Below, one piece after another: positions 14,737-23,208 of a stretch of 23,208 bases of DNA. The notes beneath the pieces were generated by a model, which worked only from the letters and a program-made list of their open reading frames with translations, made no database searches and was not told the origin of the DNA. The stretch's first letter is position 1; every line of letters begins with the position of its first letter. This stretch comes from an uncultured Flammeovirgaceae bacterium (GTDB lineage: Bacteria > Bacteroidota > Bacteroidia > Cytophagales > Cyclobacteriaceae): the NCBI GenBank assembly GCA_937138955.1, contig CAKZPJ010000648.1:1-23208 (forward strand), given 5' to 3'. The position numbers and the translations under genes were made by a program.

Positions 14737-17712
14737 TTAGAAAGTAGCAGTAAGTTGAAATGAATAAGTACGGGGTATGGGTACTTCGTTAAAATCAAAA
14801 CCCCGGGTAGTATTACTTTGACCTGCCGCGTTGGTTTCGGGGTCCCAACCCGAATAATTATCAAACGAAAGCAAATTTCTTCCTACCAAACTGAGCCGTA
14901 GGTTACTAATACCTAACGCTTCGGGCTGTAAGTTATAACTCAAGCCTACTTCCCGTAGCTTCACAAACGAACCATCTTCTACAAAGCGGTCAAAGGCACT
15001 AAAAGTAGCAGCATTGTATCCCTTGGGCAGATTACCCGTCAATTCATCTTCATAAAGCTGACCACCCCCAAAAGGAGCAAAAGATAATAACCGATTGGTG
15101 AAGTTGAACACATTAAAATTTTGAATTGCATCGAACTGTATGCGGAAACTAAAGTTTTTATAGTCAATCTCATTGATGAACGACCAGAAGAACTCTGGGT
15201 TAGGGTCACCAATTACTTTTTCATCTAATGCCCCAACCGGTTGTCCATCTTCGCGTCCTACCCGTTCACGCTGGGGTAGCCCGCCATCGTTCAGTAGCAA
15301 ACTGCCGTCCGGATTTTTGGCCAGATACGTTGTATAAAATACCCCAACCGCCTCATTATTCAGTACTGCCGATTGGCCGAAAGAACCTGGTAGTAAAATA
15401 AAGTCTTCTTCAATGCCATTCACCACATTGGTATTGCGGCTAAACGTACCGGTTACCGACCATAAGAAATCTTTCGTTTGTACTGGCACGCCTCTCACCA
15501 AAACCTCAAACCCTTCATTCTCTAAAGTTCCTACGTTTTGTCGGGTACTACTAAATCCGGTAGTAGGAGACAACGTACGATTTAACAGAAGATCTTCTAC
15601 GTCTTTAGTATAATAAGTAAACTCTACTCCAAATCGGTTATTGAACATTCCCAGATCAACCCCCACTTCAAATTCCTTTTGCCGCTCGGGGCGGACCCCT
15701 AAGGTTCCTCGCTGGGAAGAAGGCAGTAACCCGGTAACTCCACCTATTGAGGTGGGATTTAGGTTTGTAAAACGTTCAAAAGTTCCTATGCCAGTTAGGT
15801 TACCTGCTTCGCCGTAGGAACTGCGGAATTTGAGGAGGTTCACCGAATTACCCAGAGCTGACTGGAAAAAAGACTCTTCTGAAATAACGTAGGAGCCGCT
15901 GAATTTAGGATAAAACTGGGTACGTTCTTCTTCGGCAAACAGATTAGAAGCATCTACTCGAACGGCACCCGTTAAAAATATCTTGTCAAAAATTCCGATA
16001 GTTTCTTGCAAGAAAGCTCCCTGCACTACCGTTTCAAGCCGAGACTCACCCCTGCCTTGCAATGTACCTGAAGCGGCGGTTCTAACAAAAGGTGGAAGGT
16101 CGGTGCTTTCCAAAGCAATATTCTCAACTTGTTCGTACTGTACGGTACCTCCTAATGCCGTAGTAGACTGAATTCCCGGAAGTATCTCAGTCTGATAACC
16201 TATGTTCAAGTCATTATTCATCTGAAAGAAATTACGGTCAGACCGACGTGAGAAGCCAGTGGGGAATAGGCCCGTTGTATTGGGGTCGGGTATAAACCCT
16301 AAACCAACTGAGGAGTACGTATCTACCCCCAATACATAATCAATTGTTAATCCATCAGCAGGAGTCAGGTTTACCTGAAAGTCGCCAATAAACCGGTTCG
16401 TTTCATTACTAAAATCGTAGGCCTCTATTACCTCTAGCGGATTTGCCCGAGCATTGGTATTGTTAAACAGCCCTGTTTCGTCATCTATCAGCGGGGTAAT
16501 ATTATTAGAAAAACTAAATCCAGTCAAAGCTCCGTAGGCCGCACTAATACCCCCGTTGGGCACGTCGTTACTACTACTAAGTGTATAATTAGCCCCAAAT
16601 GAGAAACTAGCCCAGTCGTTAAGAATTTGATCTAAGCGAATTCTCCCGTTATATCGCTTATAATCTTGATTTTTAATAATGCCTTCATTTAAAAAGTAGG
16701 CACCTGATACAAAATATTTGGTACGCTCATTCCCACCCGTCACGCTTACGTAGCTATCAGTACCAATACCCGTTTGAAAAATATCATCCTGATAGTCGTA
16801 CCGCTCTACGGGGGTGGTAGATAGATCGTCTAAATTGGTTGGCTCAGTAAATACGAATGGGGCATCATTGATCGGTAACTTTTTTCTTAATTCATTTACC
16901 CGAAATGAGGTGCTTATTGTAACCTTCGGGGCGCCCTGCGATCCCCGTTTAGTAAATATCTGTACTACCCCATTATTAGCCCGAGAACCGTAGATAGCGG
17001 CAGCAGCGGCTCCTTTAATTACTTCAATACGCTCAATATCATTAGGGTTGATATCTACCAATCGGTTTTGAGCACTTCCACCTAAATCTACCAGCTGAGC
17101 TGAACTATTGCTGACAATTACCCCGTCAATAATGTACAGAGGGTCGGATGAACCGGCTAGGGTACTCACGCCCCGCAATCGAATAGAGATACCTCCGGCA
17201 GGGCTACCCGAGTTTTGCTGAACCAATGCACCAGCCACTTTTCCGGCTAAAGCCTGGTCAATAGCAATAGCTCCAACTTCCGAGACCTTTTCACCGGAGA
17301 CAGTAGAAATTGCGTTGCCCAACTGTTTTTTACTAGTTGCTACTGACGTGCCTGTCACCACTACCTCACTTAAACCAATTAAATCCATCTTCAATGATTT
17401 ATTGATGGTAATATTGGTATTGTTCGCATCTAGCGTGATTGGCTCCGTTACCCGCTCATGCCCTACAAAATTAATGGCTAACTGGTATGTCCCCGGCGCG
17501 CGACTAAACGATAATCGATAGTCACCGTTTATGTCGGAAACCGTTCCAATACTGGTTCCGACCAATTGCACGGTAGCACCTATTAGGGGTTCGTCGTATT
17601 CGTCAGTAACATTACCCTGAACGGTGTAATCAACCGTGTTTTGAGCTATTGCAGCCGTGAACCAGAAACAGGCGACTACTCCCAATAAATTCGTTAGTAA
17701 GATTTTCTTCAT
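14737..17712 (-). CDS. SusC/RagA family TonB-linked outer-membrane transporter
   Basis: A 991-residue SusC-type TonB-dependent transporter. A signal peptide (cleavage after about Ala23) is followed by a carboxypeptidase-regulatory-like domain (about 28-110; GNVTDEYDEPLIGATVQLVG). Next come a TonB-box-like LSEVVVTGTS (about 113-122) and the plug, with the family signature RLRGVSTLAGSSDPLYIIDG and IERIEVIKGAAAAAIYGSRA (about 225-245). The remaining 730 residues form the barrel, ending in an aromatic QLTATF. It imports oligosaccharides with SusD using TonB energy. No extended N-terminal signalling domain is visible, so ECF-sigma/anti-sigma control is not indicated. Two tandem promoters of identical layout lie upstream. 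It diverges from the DUF2721 gene. Confidence 0.96.
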   Translation of the reverse strand: MKKILLTNLLGVVACFWFTAAIAQNTVDYTVQGNVTDEYDEPLIGATVQLVGTSIGTVSDINGDYRLSFSRAPGTYQLAINFVGHERVTEPITLDANNTNITINKSLKMDLIGLSEVVVTGTSVATSKKQLGNAISTVSGEKVSEVGAIAIDQALAGKVAGALVQQNSGSPAGGISIRLRGVSTLAGSSDPLYIIDGVIVSNSSAQLVDLGGSAQNRLVDINPNDIERIEVIKGAAAAAIYGSRANNGVVQIFTKRGSQGAPKVTISTSFRVNELRKKLPINDAPFVFTEPTNLDDLSTTPVERYDYQDDIFQTGIGTDSYVSVTGGNERTKYFVSGAYFLNEGIIKNQDYKRYNGRIRLDQILNDWASFSFGANYTLSSSNDVPNGGISAAYGALTGFSFSNNITPLIDDETGLFNNTNARANPLEVIEAYDFSNETNRFIGDFQVNLTPADGLTIDYVLGVDTYSSVGLGFIPDPNTTGLFPTGFSRRSDRNFFQMNNDLNIGYQTEILPGIQSTTALGGTVQYEQVENIALESTDLPPFVRTAASGTLQGRGESRLETVVQGAFLQETIGIFDKIFLTGAVRVDASNLFAEEERTQFYPKFSGSYVISEESFFQSALGNSVNLLKFRSSYGEAGNLTGIGTFERFTNLNPTSIGGVTGLLPSSQRGTLGVRPERQKEFEVGVDLGMFNNRFGVEFTYYTKDVEDLLLNRTLSPTTGFSSTRQNVGTLENEGFEVLVRGVPVQTKDFLWSVTGTFSRNTNVVNGIEEDFILLPGSFGQSAVLNNEAVGVFYTTYLAKNPDGSLLLNDGGLPQRERVGREDGQPVGALDEKVIGDPNPEFFWSFINEIDYKNFSFRIQFDAIQNFNVFNFTNRLLSFAPFGGGQLYEDELTGNLPKGYNAATFSAFDRFVEDGSFVKLREVGLSYNLQPEALGISNLRLSLVGRNLLSFDNYSGWDPETNAAGQSNTTRGFDFNEVPIPRTYSFQLTATF

Positions 17713-17740
17713 TACTTGTTTATTGTGCTGAATTAAAGCA

Positions 17741-17770
17741 CAAAATTACCCAATCACCATTAATAACAAA
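17741..17770 (-). promoter_or_regulatory. Proximal susC promoter, Bacteroidota type
   Basis: On the minus strand, TTTG (17770-17767), an 18-base spacer and TAATTTTG (17748-17741) match the Bacteroidota -33/-7 pattern TTG/TAnnTTTG. Transcription would start about 20-25 bases before the susC ATG. Confidence 0.6.
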
Positions 17771-17860
17771 GCCTCTTTCCACTTAAAATATTCTTGCTTC
17801 AATCAGGTATTTAAAGTCAGGAAACCCGTATTTACTATTCGTTGAAATTTGTTTCGCACA

Positions 17861-17889
17861 CAAAATTATTTTCTAATTTTCCGTCTCAA
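17861..17889 (-). promoter_or_regulatory. Distal susC promoter, Bacteroidota type
   Basis: On the minus strand, TTG (17889-17887), an 18-base spacer and TAATTTTG (17868-17861) repeat the layout of the proximal promoter exactly 120 bases further upstream. It would give a leader of about 140 bases before susC. Confidence 0.5.
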
Positions 17890-17952
17890 CTCTGTTCAAA
17901 GCTTCTGATGACTTTATGAACTCGATTAGTAGTTAATCCAAAATTATTAACC

Positions 17953-18399
17953 ATGAGCGATTTAAACCTGACTACCCCGGCCTTACTTTTCCCCGCTATC
18001 TCACTTTTGCTATTAGCGTATACTAACCGTTTTTTAGCCATTGCGGCTCTGATTCGGCAGCTGCACTCCCAGTATAATCAGAGTCACGATAATCGGGTAC
18101 GTGGCCAAATTGAAAATTTACGTAAGCGTGTAATTCTCACCCGAAATATGCAAGGTTTGGGAATTTTAAGCTTGTTTTTGTGTGTATTATGTATGTTCTT
18201 ACTTTTTGCTGAAGAGTACGAATTTGGAAAATGGGTGTTCGGTGCTAGCCTGCTACTGTTGTTAGCGTCCTTAGGATTATCGGTTCGAGAAATTCAAATT
18301 TCAATCAATGCGCTCGAGCTTCAACTCAGCGATTTGGAAGAGGGGTGTGTAGCGGGAGAGCGTGCTGCTATACATCCAAACAGCGATATGCCGCAATAA
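17953..18399 (+). CDS. DUF2721 family membrane protein
   Basis: A 148-residue inner-membrane protein of the DUF2721 family. A first hydrophobic helix (about 9-30) contains the family-typical PALLFPAISLLLLAYTNRF. A charged cytoplasmic region (about 37-63) follows, then two more helices (about 66-86 and 92-112), and a C-terminal helix rich in Leu, Glu and Gln (113-130) that may form a coiled coil. The family's function is unknown. The gene precedes the FAN1-like nuclease by 28 bases on the same strand and may be co-transcribed with it, though nothing ties the two functions. It diverges from susC. Confidence 0.85.
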   Translation: MSDLNLTTPALLFPAISLLLLAYTNRFLAIAALIRQLHSQYNQSHDNRVRGQIENLRKRVILTRNMQGLGILSLFLCVLCMFLLFAEEYEFGKWVFGASLLLLLASLGLSVREIQISINALELQLSDLEEGCVAGERAAIHPNSDMPQ

Positions 18400-18427
18400 A
18401 AACCAATGACTATCGACTGCAAATAAC

Positions 18428-20119
18428 ATGAAAACATCTTCGCTGATAGAACTACCAGAAAAATACTACTTGGATAACTTCGAGGCGTTGCTTCGGTTTG
18501 TGCAGGAAAAGTCCGGTAGATTGATGAGCCGGCGGGAGAAGAACTTTGTTCGGAAATTTCTTGCATTGCCCGAAGATGCCCGTTGTCTATTCGTTCGCTT
18601 GACCAACCGTAAAGGGAGTTTTTTCCGAGTCTCTAAACTGAATTACGCTGAGATTAGAAATCTCTTAGAAACAACGAACCTACTTTGCCAACAGAAATTT
18701 TTTAGTCGCCTCTGCTCCCGGCACTGTGCTACCTTCGCTGAAATTTTAAGTATTTTTCCCAAAGCCGAACTACTTTCTTTTTTACCAAAAGAAGATTTAC
18801 CAAAGGGTTATCGCTCCCTGAAGAAACCCGAACTCATTGCTTGCGCTACGGAGCATTTGAATCACCGAAAAATTATTAGCGCACTACGCCAGCTAGAAGA
18901 TATTGTGTGCGTTAGTTACGAAGAACAAGTGGCAATGCTCCGCTTTCTGTATTTTGGCGATATTCATAGTGATATGACTCAATTTGTAGTGCGCGATCTG
19001 GGAATTATTAAGAATGAATTATTCAACGAAGATAAACTAAAGGCGGCTTACAAAACTCGCCGGGAAGCGGAAGACACGTTTAAAATGCTTCGGGTCTATC
19101 AGGATTTTAGAGTACTACGAGATGAAGTGGTTGCCCCAGCCGATGAGATTTATCAATGGTTTCAAAGTCGAAGCTTATCTCGCGAACAGTTTTGCGCTTT
19201 AGCTCTGCCTACCTTCGATCGACTTTCGCTTAAAATAGGAAAGCTACTAGAGCAGCAAAGCCATCCGAAGTTTGCGCTAGGAATGTATCACCAGACAGAT
19301 AAGCCTCCAGCCCGGGAGCGACGGGTTCGCTTGTTACACAAACTGGGTTGTAAAGAAGAATCCATTGCGCTGTGCCAGTGTATAATGGAAAGTCCGCAAA
19401 ATGCCGAAGAGCAATTTTTTGCAGAAGATTTTTATAACCGGATTGCCAAGAAAAAACGACGCAAGCAAGCCACCGATGTGCTGTACAGCAGCCCTAGCAT
19501 TACGTTACCTACCGAAGTGCAAGGTTGTGTTGAATTAGGTGTACTGGAACATTATCAGGATCAAGGCTACGAGGGCGAGTTTACGGAAAACTACCTTTGG
19601 CGCGGATTCTTTGGACTACTATTCTGGGATATTATCTTTGATGAAGATTGCGAAGCTATTCATCATCCGTTTCAAGCTCGTCCCACTGACTTTTACACTC
19701 CTAACTTTCTGAAGAGACGAAAGCAGAAGCTAACTCAGCGATTAGCAGTCTTAGAGAAGCCCCGTCGCTTCAAAAAAATCATTCGCCACCACTACGAAAC
19801 CAAGCTAGGAATGAGTAATCCTATGGTGGGTTGGCACGAATCGCTTTTGCCCTTGGTGGAACAATGCTATCAGCAGTTGGAAGCTAAGCAAATTGGGACG
19901 ATTTTGATGGAGATGGCGAAAGATTTGAAGGAGAATAGTCGAGGATTTCCTGATTTATTTGTCTGGAACAAAAAAGAGTATTGCTTTATAGAAGTAAAAT
20001 CGCCTAACGACCAGCTTTCAGCGCAACAGCTTTATTGGCTTAATTTCTTTCAGAAGCAGAAAGTGTCAGCCCAGGTACTTCGGGTAAAATGGGAAGAAGG
20101 GAAAGTGATTGATGAATAA
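18428..20119 (+). CDS. FAN1-like VRR-NUC nuclease
   Basis: A 563-residue cytoplasmic nuclease related to Fanconi-associated nuclease 1. The C-terminal VRR-NUC domain (about 480-555) has the PD-(D/E)XK core GFPDLFVW (Asp509) and EVKSPND (Glu522, Lys524). Upstream, ENYLWRGFFGLLFWDIIF (387-404) and PFQARPTDFYTPNF (about 414-427) are the FAN1-type segments, and Glu387 is a candidate fourth metal ligand. The N-terminal 180 residues include a SAP/HTH-like DNA-binding region (GYRSLKKPELIACA), and the middle is TPR-like. Bacterial FAN1 proteins cut 5' flaps and help unhook DNA interstrand crosslinks. The eukaryotic UBZ finger is absent, as expected. The protein seems intact. It follows the DUF2721 gene by 28 bases. 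Confidence 0.92.
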   Translation: MKTSSLIELPEKYYLDNFEALLRFVQEKSGRLMSRREKNFVRKFLALPEDARCLFVRLTNRKGSFFRVSKLNYAEIRNLLETTNLLCQQKFFSRLCSRHCATFAEILSIFPKAELLSFLPKEDLPKGYRSLKKPELIACATEHLNHRKIISALRQLEDIVCVSYEEQVAMLRFLYFGDIHSDMTQFVVRDLGIIKNELFNEDKLKAAYKTRREAEDTFKMLRVYQDFRVLRDEVVAPADEIYQWFQSRSLSREQFCALALPTFDRLSLKIGKLLEQQSHPKFALGMYHQTDKPPARERRVRLLHKLGCKEESIALCQCIMESPQNAEEQFFAEDFYNRIAKKKRRKQATDVLYSSPSITLPTEVQGCVELGVLEHYQDQGYEGEFTENYLWRGFFGLLFWDIIFDEDCEAIHHPFQARPTDFYTPNFLKRRKQKLTQRLAVLEKPRRFKKIIRHHYETKLGMSNPMVGWHESLLPLVEQCYQQLEAKQIGTILMEMAKDLKENSRGFPDLFVWNKKEYCFIEVKSPNDQLSAQQLYWLNFFQKQKVSAQVLRVKWEEGKVIDE

Positions 20120-20204
20120 TTAACTAATGACAATTTCGCGTTCAACAATTCAATCACTCAATTATTCAGTGGAATGTCGGCTATGAACCGTGAACTATCA
20201 GCTA

Positions 20205-20999
20205 TTAGTGTAAGTCCCAGCTTCGGTACTCACTCCCTTTAGCGGTACGCAACCGGATAGTTACTTCGTCGCCGTAGTTACGATTGATATCAGATAGCAA
20301 CGCTACTAACTCAGTCTCATCACCCCGATAATTCATTAAGAATGTAAAAGGAGAGACATCGCCAGTGACTGTTTTCGGACTTACTTTACCAGAAGCATCT
20401 ACTTCAAAGAAACCATAATCACCTTTGTCAAATTTATCCTGCGTAGCTCCCAGCTTGGAAAGTTGATTAACGAAAGAGTTGGTAATATTGTCACTGCGCT
20501 TATCTAAAAATTGAACACTACCCCAGAGCGCATTTTTAGGAATACGTTGCAATTGAATTGTCTGGAGGTTCATTCCTGCTTCAGCATTCAACACTAATTG
20601 GTATGATTCAGGCGTGACATTTAGCATTCCGGTGTTAGTGATACCCTCACCAATTTGCAGACTAAACTCATACTCACCAATATTTAATGATCCTACATTA
20701 ACGAAGGCCGAGGCTGGCCCCATTGCTTTCAGGCAAGCAGCAGGTTCTTCAACTTCGTTCAGCCGAATAGCCAACCCGCTGTTTTCCTGCTGAAAGTTAT
20801 AACTAATCCGGTGATTGATGCAACCAAAATCGCGGGAAGTAAAGAATTTAAACATTAACGATCGTTGGTCACCCTCCAAGTACTCCTTCATTTCCACATC
20901 TACTTCAGTACCAAGCGTATTGATAGCTTCATCCGCCGATTCTTCACAGGCGAATAATCCTACTAAACAGAAAATTAGGGCTCGCAGGGTTAGTTTCAT
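20205..20999 (-). CDS. Lipoprotein of unknown function
   Basis: A 264-residue protein with a lipoprotein signal ending in LFAC (Cys18), so it should be attached to a membrane. The mature part is mostly beta-strand by eye. It contains two further cysteines, Cys60 (DFGCINHR) and Cys89 (PAACLKAMG), which could form a disulfide. No domain or active-site motif was recognised. It is alone on its strand, converging with the FAN1-like gene and diverging from uxuA. No function is proposed. Confidence 0.75.
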   Translation of the reverse strand: MKLTLRALIFCLVGLFACEESADEAINTLGTEVDVEMKEYLEGDQRSLMFKFFTSRDFGCINHRISYNFQQENSGLAIRLNEVEEPAACLKAMGPASAFVNVGSLNIGEYEFSLQIGEGITNTGMLNVTPESYQLVLNAEAGMNLQTIQLQRIPKNALWGSVQFLDKRSDNITNSFVNQLSKLGATQDKFDKGDYGFFEVDASGKVSPKTVTGDVSPFTFLMNYRGDETELVALLSDINRNYGDEVTIRLRTAKGSEYRSWDLH

Positions 21000-21288
21000 A
21001 CTAAAGATTAAATTGGGGCGCCAGCTAAAAAAATTCTTGAAAACAGATCGTTTCTCTTGTAACGCGAATACTTAGCGATAATTATAAAAATGGATCAGTT
21101 TTTTCTCTTATGCAAGCTAACGGATTTGATGGTAAAAAAATAAATATTCCTTGATAAAATTAGCTGTTTTTTTGCATTCTTCCAAGGCTGCCCCTTAAAT
21201 GCATCGTAACCCATTATCAGCTAGTATCTCCGCTCCAACATTTGTACTTTACCAGCCACTTTATTACTAACTCTATAATCTTAATACT
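21000..21288. other. Divergent intergenic region upstream of uxuA
   Basis: There are 289 bases between divergent genes. It is AT-rich and holds no complete TTG/TAnnTTTG pair on either strand, and no operator-like inverted repeat was noticed. Confidence 0.4.
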
Positions 21289-22482
21289 ATGGAATATACT
21301 TGGCGTTGGTACGGTCCCGCCGATCCAGTTGCACTTGATGACATCCGGCAAGCTGGAGCCACTGGAATTGTTACCGCCCTTCACGACATTGCTGCCGGAC
21401 AGGTATGGACTAACGAAGCAATTGCTGAACGCAAAAAATTGATAGAAGATGCTCCTCAGCGTAGCACCTTGCGCTGGTCGGTAGTAGAAAGCGTTCCGGT
21501 AACTGAAGCCATTAAGATTGGTAATGAAAATAGAGATCGGGACATTGCTGTATTTCAAGAATGTATTCACAACCTAGGGACTAACAATATTCAAACGGTT
21601 TGTTATAATTTCATGCCGGTGCTTGATTGGACTAGGACTGACCTGGATTACCACCAACCCGACGGGTCTACAGCACTACGATTCGACCAAACAGCCTTTG
21701 CGGCTTTTGATCTTTATATCTTGCAACGACCCGGTGCCAAACAAGAGTATTCTGAGGCTGAACAACAGCAAGCCAAACAATACGCCGATCAGTTAGACGA
21801 ACAGCGAGCGCAGCAGCTCCAGCAAAATATTATTGCAGGTTTACCTGGTTCGGATAAAGATTATAGCCTACAAGAGTTTCAGGAAGTACTGGATCAGTAC
21901 CAATCTATTGATGAGGCGCAGTTGCGGAAGAACTTGCAGTATTTTCTGGAGAAAGTAATTCCGGTAGCCGAGGAAGCTGGGGTCAATATGGCTATCCACC
22001 CCGATGATCCACCTCGCCCTTTACTAGGTCTACCTCGGGTGGTGAGTACTGAAGCCGATGCTCATAATTTGCTAGCTATGGTAGATTCACCCAATAACGG
22101 ACTCACCTTTTGTACTGGCTCATACGGAGCTCGCCCCGATAATGACTTGACAGGAATGATAGAGCGATTGGGAAATCACATTCACTTTCTTCACCTTCGT
22201 AGTGTGCAGCGAGAAAGCAATGATGTGAACGGCAGTTTCTACGAAGCCAATCATTTGGAAGGTAGTGCCAATCTGGTGAATGTAGTAAAAGCCGCGGTAG
22301 CATTAGAAAAAGAACAACGGGCAAAAGGTATAAGTGATCCCATTCCAATGCGGCCCGATCATGGTCATAAGATGTTGGATGATTTACACAAAAAAACCAA
22401 CCCAGGGTATTCCGCCATAGGCCGTCTCAGAGGTTTAGCCGAACTTCGGGGTGTTGAAGCTACCCTAAAAGGCAATAGTTAA
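21289..22482 (+). CDS. uxuA: Mannonate dehydratase
   Basis: A 397-residue UxuA that dehydrates D-mannonate to 2-keto-3-deoxy-D-gluconate in the hexuronate pathway downstream of fructuronate reductase. The TIM-barrel segments are clear: WRWYGPADPVALDDIRQAGATG at the N-terminus, CYNFMPVLDWTRTDL (105-119), MAIHPDDPP (234-242, with metal-site His237), CTGSYG (275-280), HLRSV (302-306) and MRPDHGH (354-360). Length is normal for the family. No signal peptide is present. It is transcribed alone; uxuB, uxaC and a kinase are not in the window. It is the clearest sign of uronic-acid catabolism here, and fits with the neighbouring sulfatase PUL, though no direct link is shown. Confidence 0.95.
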   Translation: MEYTWRWYGPADPVALDDIRQAGATGIVTALHDIAAGQVWTNEAIAERKKLIEDAPQRSTLRWSVVESVPVTEAIKIGNENRDRDIAVFQECIHNLGTNNIQTVCYNFMPVLDWTRTDLDYHQPDGSTALRFDQTAFAAFDLYILQRPGAKQEYSEAEQQQAKQYADQLDEQRAQQLQQNIIAGLPGSDKDYSLQEFQEVLDQYQSIDEAQLRKNLQYFLEKVIPVAEEAGVNMAIHPDDPPRPLLGLPRVVSTEADAHNLLAMVDSPNNGLTFCTGSYGARPDNDLTGMIERLGNHIHFLHLRSVQRESNDVNGSFYEANHLEGSANLVNVVKAAVALEKEQRAKGISDPIPMRPDHGHKMLDDLHKKTNPGYSAIGRLRGLAELRGVEATLKGNS

Positions 22483-22563
22483 TTTATATATAGTAATTAT
22501 TTAAGACACTCTCTCTAAGATACTGATTGCCAAATATTTATCCTCATATAATAATCTCAGAGA

Positions 22564-23208
22564 TTAATAGCTAGCAGCCATAATTTTAGACTGTAGCGCA
22601 AACCAAGTGCCCTTGATAAAAGGCATTTTAGGCACTGAATTCATGATCGCGAAATCTTCCCCCAAATGAGTATCTTCATCTAAAAAGCGAAGTACCCGTG
22701 CTGGGGGATTCTTTTTAAATAGGTCAGCAAAGGCTTTACCTGCCGGATAAAAGTTGCGTGCCATCACATTCAGTAGCACACTATCAAACAGGTGAAAACG
22801 CTTGTTGCTGAACCTATCCGCAGAGATTTTACCGGTAGTAGTCAGTTGCTTTACGAGCTGTTGACTATCTCGCTGGATACGTTGAAAAGTATAACCGGTA
22901 GATGCTTTGGTAGCTCCCCCTGCCGTACCAATCCGAATAATCCGTTTACCTTGCTCGCTTGGATAGGTCATGTCCGTCATGGGTATCACGCCAAACTCCC
23001 CATGCATCACTTGATAGTCTGAATCAGTTAGGCCAAGGTATTCGGACATGTATCGCTGAAGTTCTTGCTCGTATTTTTCTGAATCTAATAGCTGAGCTGA
23101 GAAGACAGTGTACTCCACCAAAGCCGTTTGTTCATCTGTTGGTAGCACGTACATAAAGCGACAGTCGCCCTGTTGGTCAATTCTAAAATCCATCAGCGTG
23201 GCCTCCTG
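22564..23208 (-). CDS. crtY: Lycopene beta-cyclase, 5' part missing (window edge)
   Basis: The last 214 residues of a CrtY-type lycopene cyclase, which forms the beta-ionone rings of carotenoids at the membrane. The frame stays open to the right edge (QEATL precedes the internal Met at 23193), so the gene begins outside the window. Typical pieces are TLMDFR, FMYVLPTDEQTALVEYTVFS, GEFGVIPMTD and the flavin-protein-like GTAGGATKASTGYTF. The protein ends AASY and its C-terminus is complete. It converges with uxuA, with 81 bases between the stops. A TAATCTC/GAGATTA palindrome (22552-22566) spans its stop. It shows that the organism probably makes cyclic carotenoids. Confidence 0.92.
   Translation of the reverse strand, partial: QEATLMDFRIDQQGDCRFMYVLPTDEQTALVEYTVFSAQLLDSEKYEQELQRYMSEYLGLTDSDYQVMHGEFGVIPMTDMTYPSEQGKRIIRIGTAGGATKASTGYTFQRIQRDSQQLVKQLTTTGKISADRFSNKRFHLFDSVLLNVMARNFYPAGKAFADLFKKNPPARVLRFLDEDTHLGEDFAIMNSVPKMPFIKGTWFALQSKIMAASY

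Noticed and set aside
21217..21570. 117-codon minus-strand open frame overlapping the uxuA start
   Set aside because: It mostly mirrors the conserved N-terminus of UxuA and has no recognisable product.
22552..22566. TAATCTC/GAGATTA palindrome between uxuA and crtY as a terminator or operator
   Set aside because: The arms are only 7 bases, AT-rich, without a T-tract, and overlap a stop codon; support is too weak for a feature.

Overview
The window looks like chromosomal DNA of a Bacteroidota bacterium, most likely a marine or sediment member of the Cytophagales. The evidence is a SusC/SusD pair, lipoprotein and SPI-exported sulfatases, Bacteroidota-type promoter words (TTG-N18-TAnnTTTG), almost no Shine-Dalgarno sequences, moderate GC content and a CrtY-type lycopene cyclase. 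Genus cannot be fixed from the sequence alone. No tRNA, rRNA, CRISPR array, transposase or phage gene was seen.

Layout, left to right. (1) 1-1837, minus strand: a two-gene unit with an exported alpha-helical, toroid-like protein, followed 9 bases later by a Tat-exported beta-propeller-like protein that runs off the left edge. Both may be carbohydrate-active, but this is a weak call. (2) 1838-2363: a gene-free stretch. (3) 2364-3047, plus: a SMUG2-like uracil-DNA glycosylase whose stop overlaps the stop of the next, convergent gene. (4) 3044-8387, minus: a run of Gfo/Idh/MocA oxidoreductase, phytanoyl-CoA-dioxygenase-like enzyme (ATGA overlap), exported serine hydrolase, outer-membrane-type protein and lipoprotein sulfatase. 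The spacing suggests two transcription units (8387-5555 and 5291-3044). (5) 8601-11169: a DUF1206 membrane protein (plus), an aldo/keto reductase (minus) and an SRPBCC protein (plus). A striking inverted repeat lies between the first two. (6) 11427-17712, minus: a polysaccharide-utilisation-type locus of susC, susD and a second lipoprotein sulfatase. Two tandem promoters sit upstream of susC, and MITE-like repeats flank the sulfatase. (7) 17953-20119, plus: a DUF2721 membrane protein and a bacterial FAN1-type VRR-NUC nuclease. (8) 20205-20999, minus: a lipoprotein of unknown function. (9) 21289-22482, plus: mannonate dehydratase UxuA. (10) 22564-23208, minus: the C-terminal half of lycopene beta-cyclase, cut by the right edge.

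How the genes could work together (inference): SusC/SusD bind and import a glycan fragment. Two periplasmic or surface sulfatases remove sulfate esters, and the exported hydrolase and the toroid/propeller pair may trim acyl groups or uronic-acid linkages. UxuA turns D-mannonate, a uronate catabolite, into 2-keto-3-deoxygluconate. The oxidoreductase, dioxygenase-like enzyme and aldo/keto reductase are typical accessory sugar or small-molecule enzymes. Together this fits use of a sulfated, uronic-acid-containing polysaccharide, but no diagnostic glycoside hydrolase or lyase was identified with confidence and no local regulator is present. The DNA-repair genes (SMUG2-like, FAN1-like) and the carotenoid gene are unrelated housekeeping or accessory functions.
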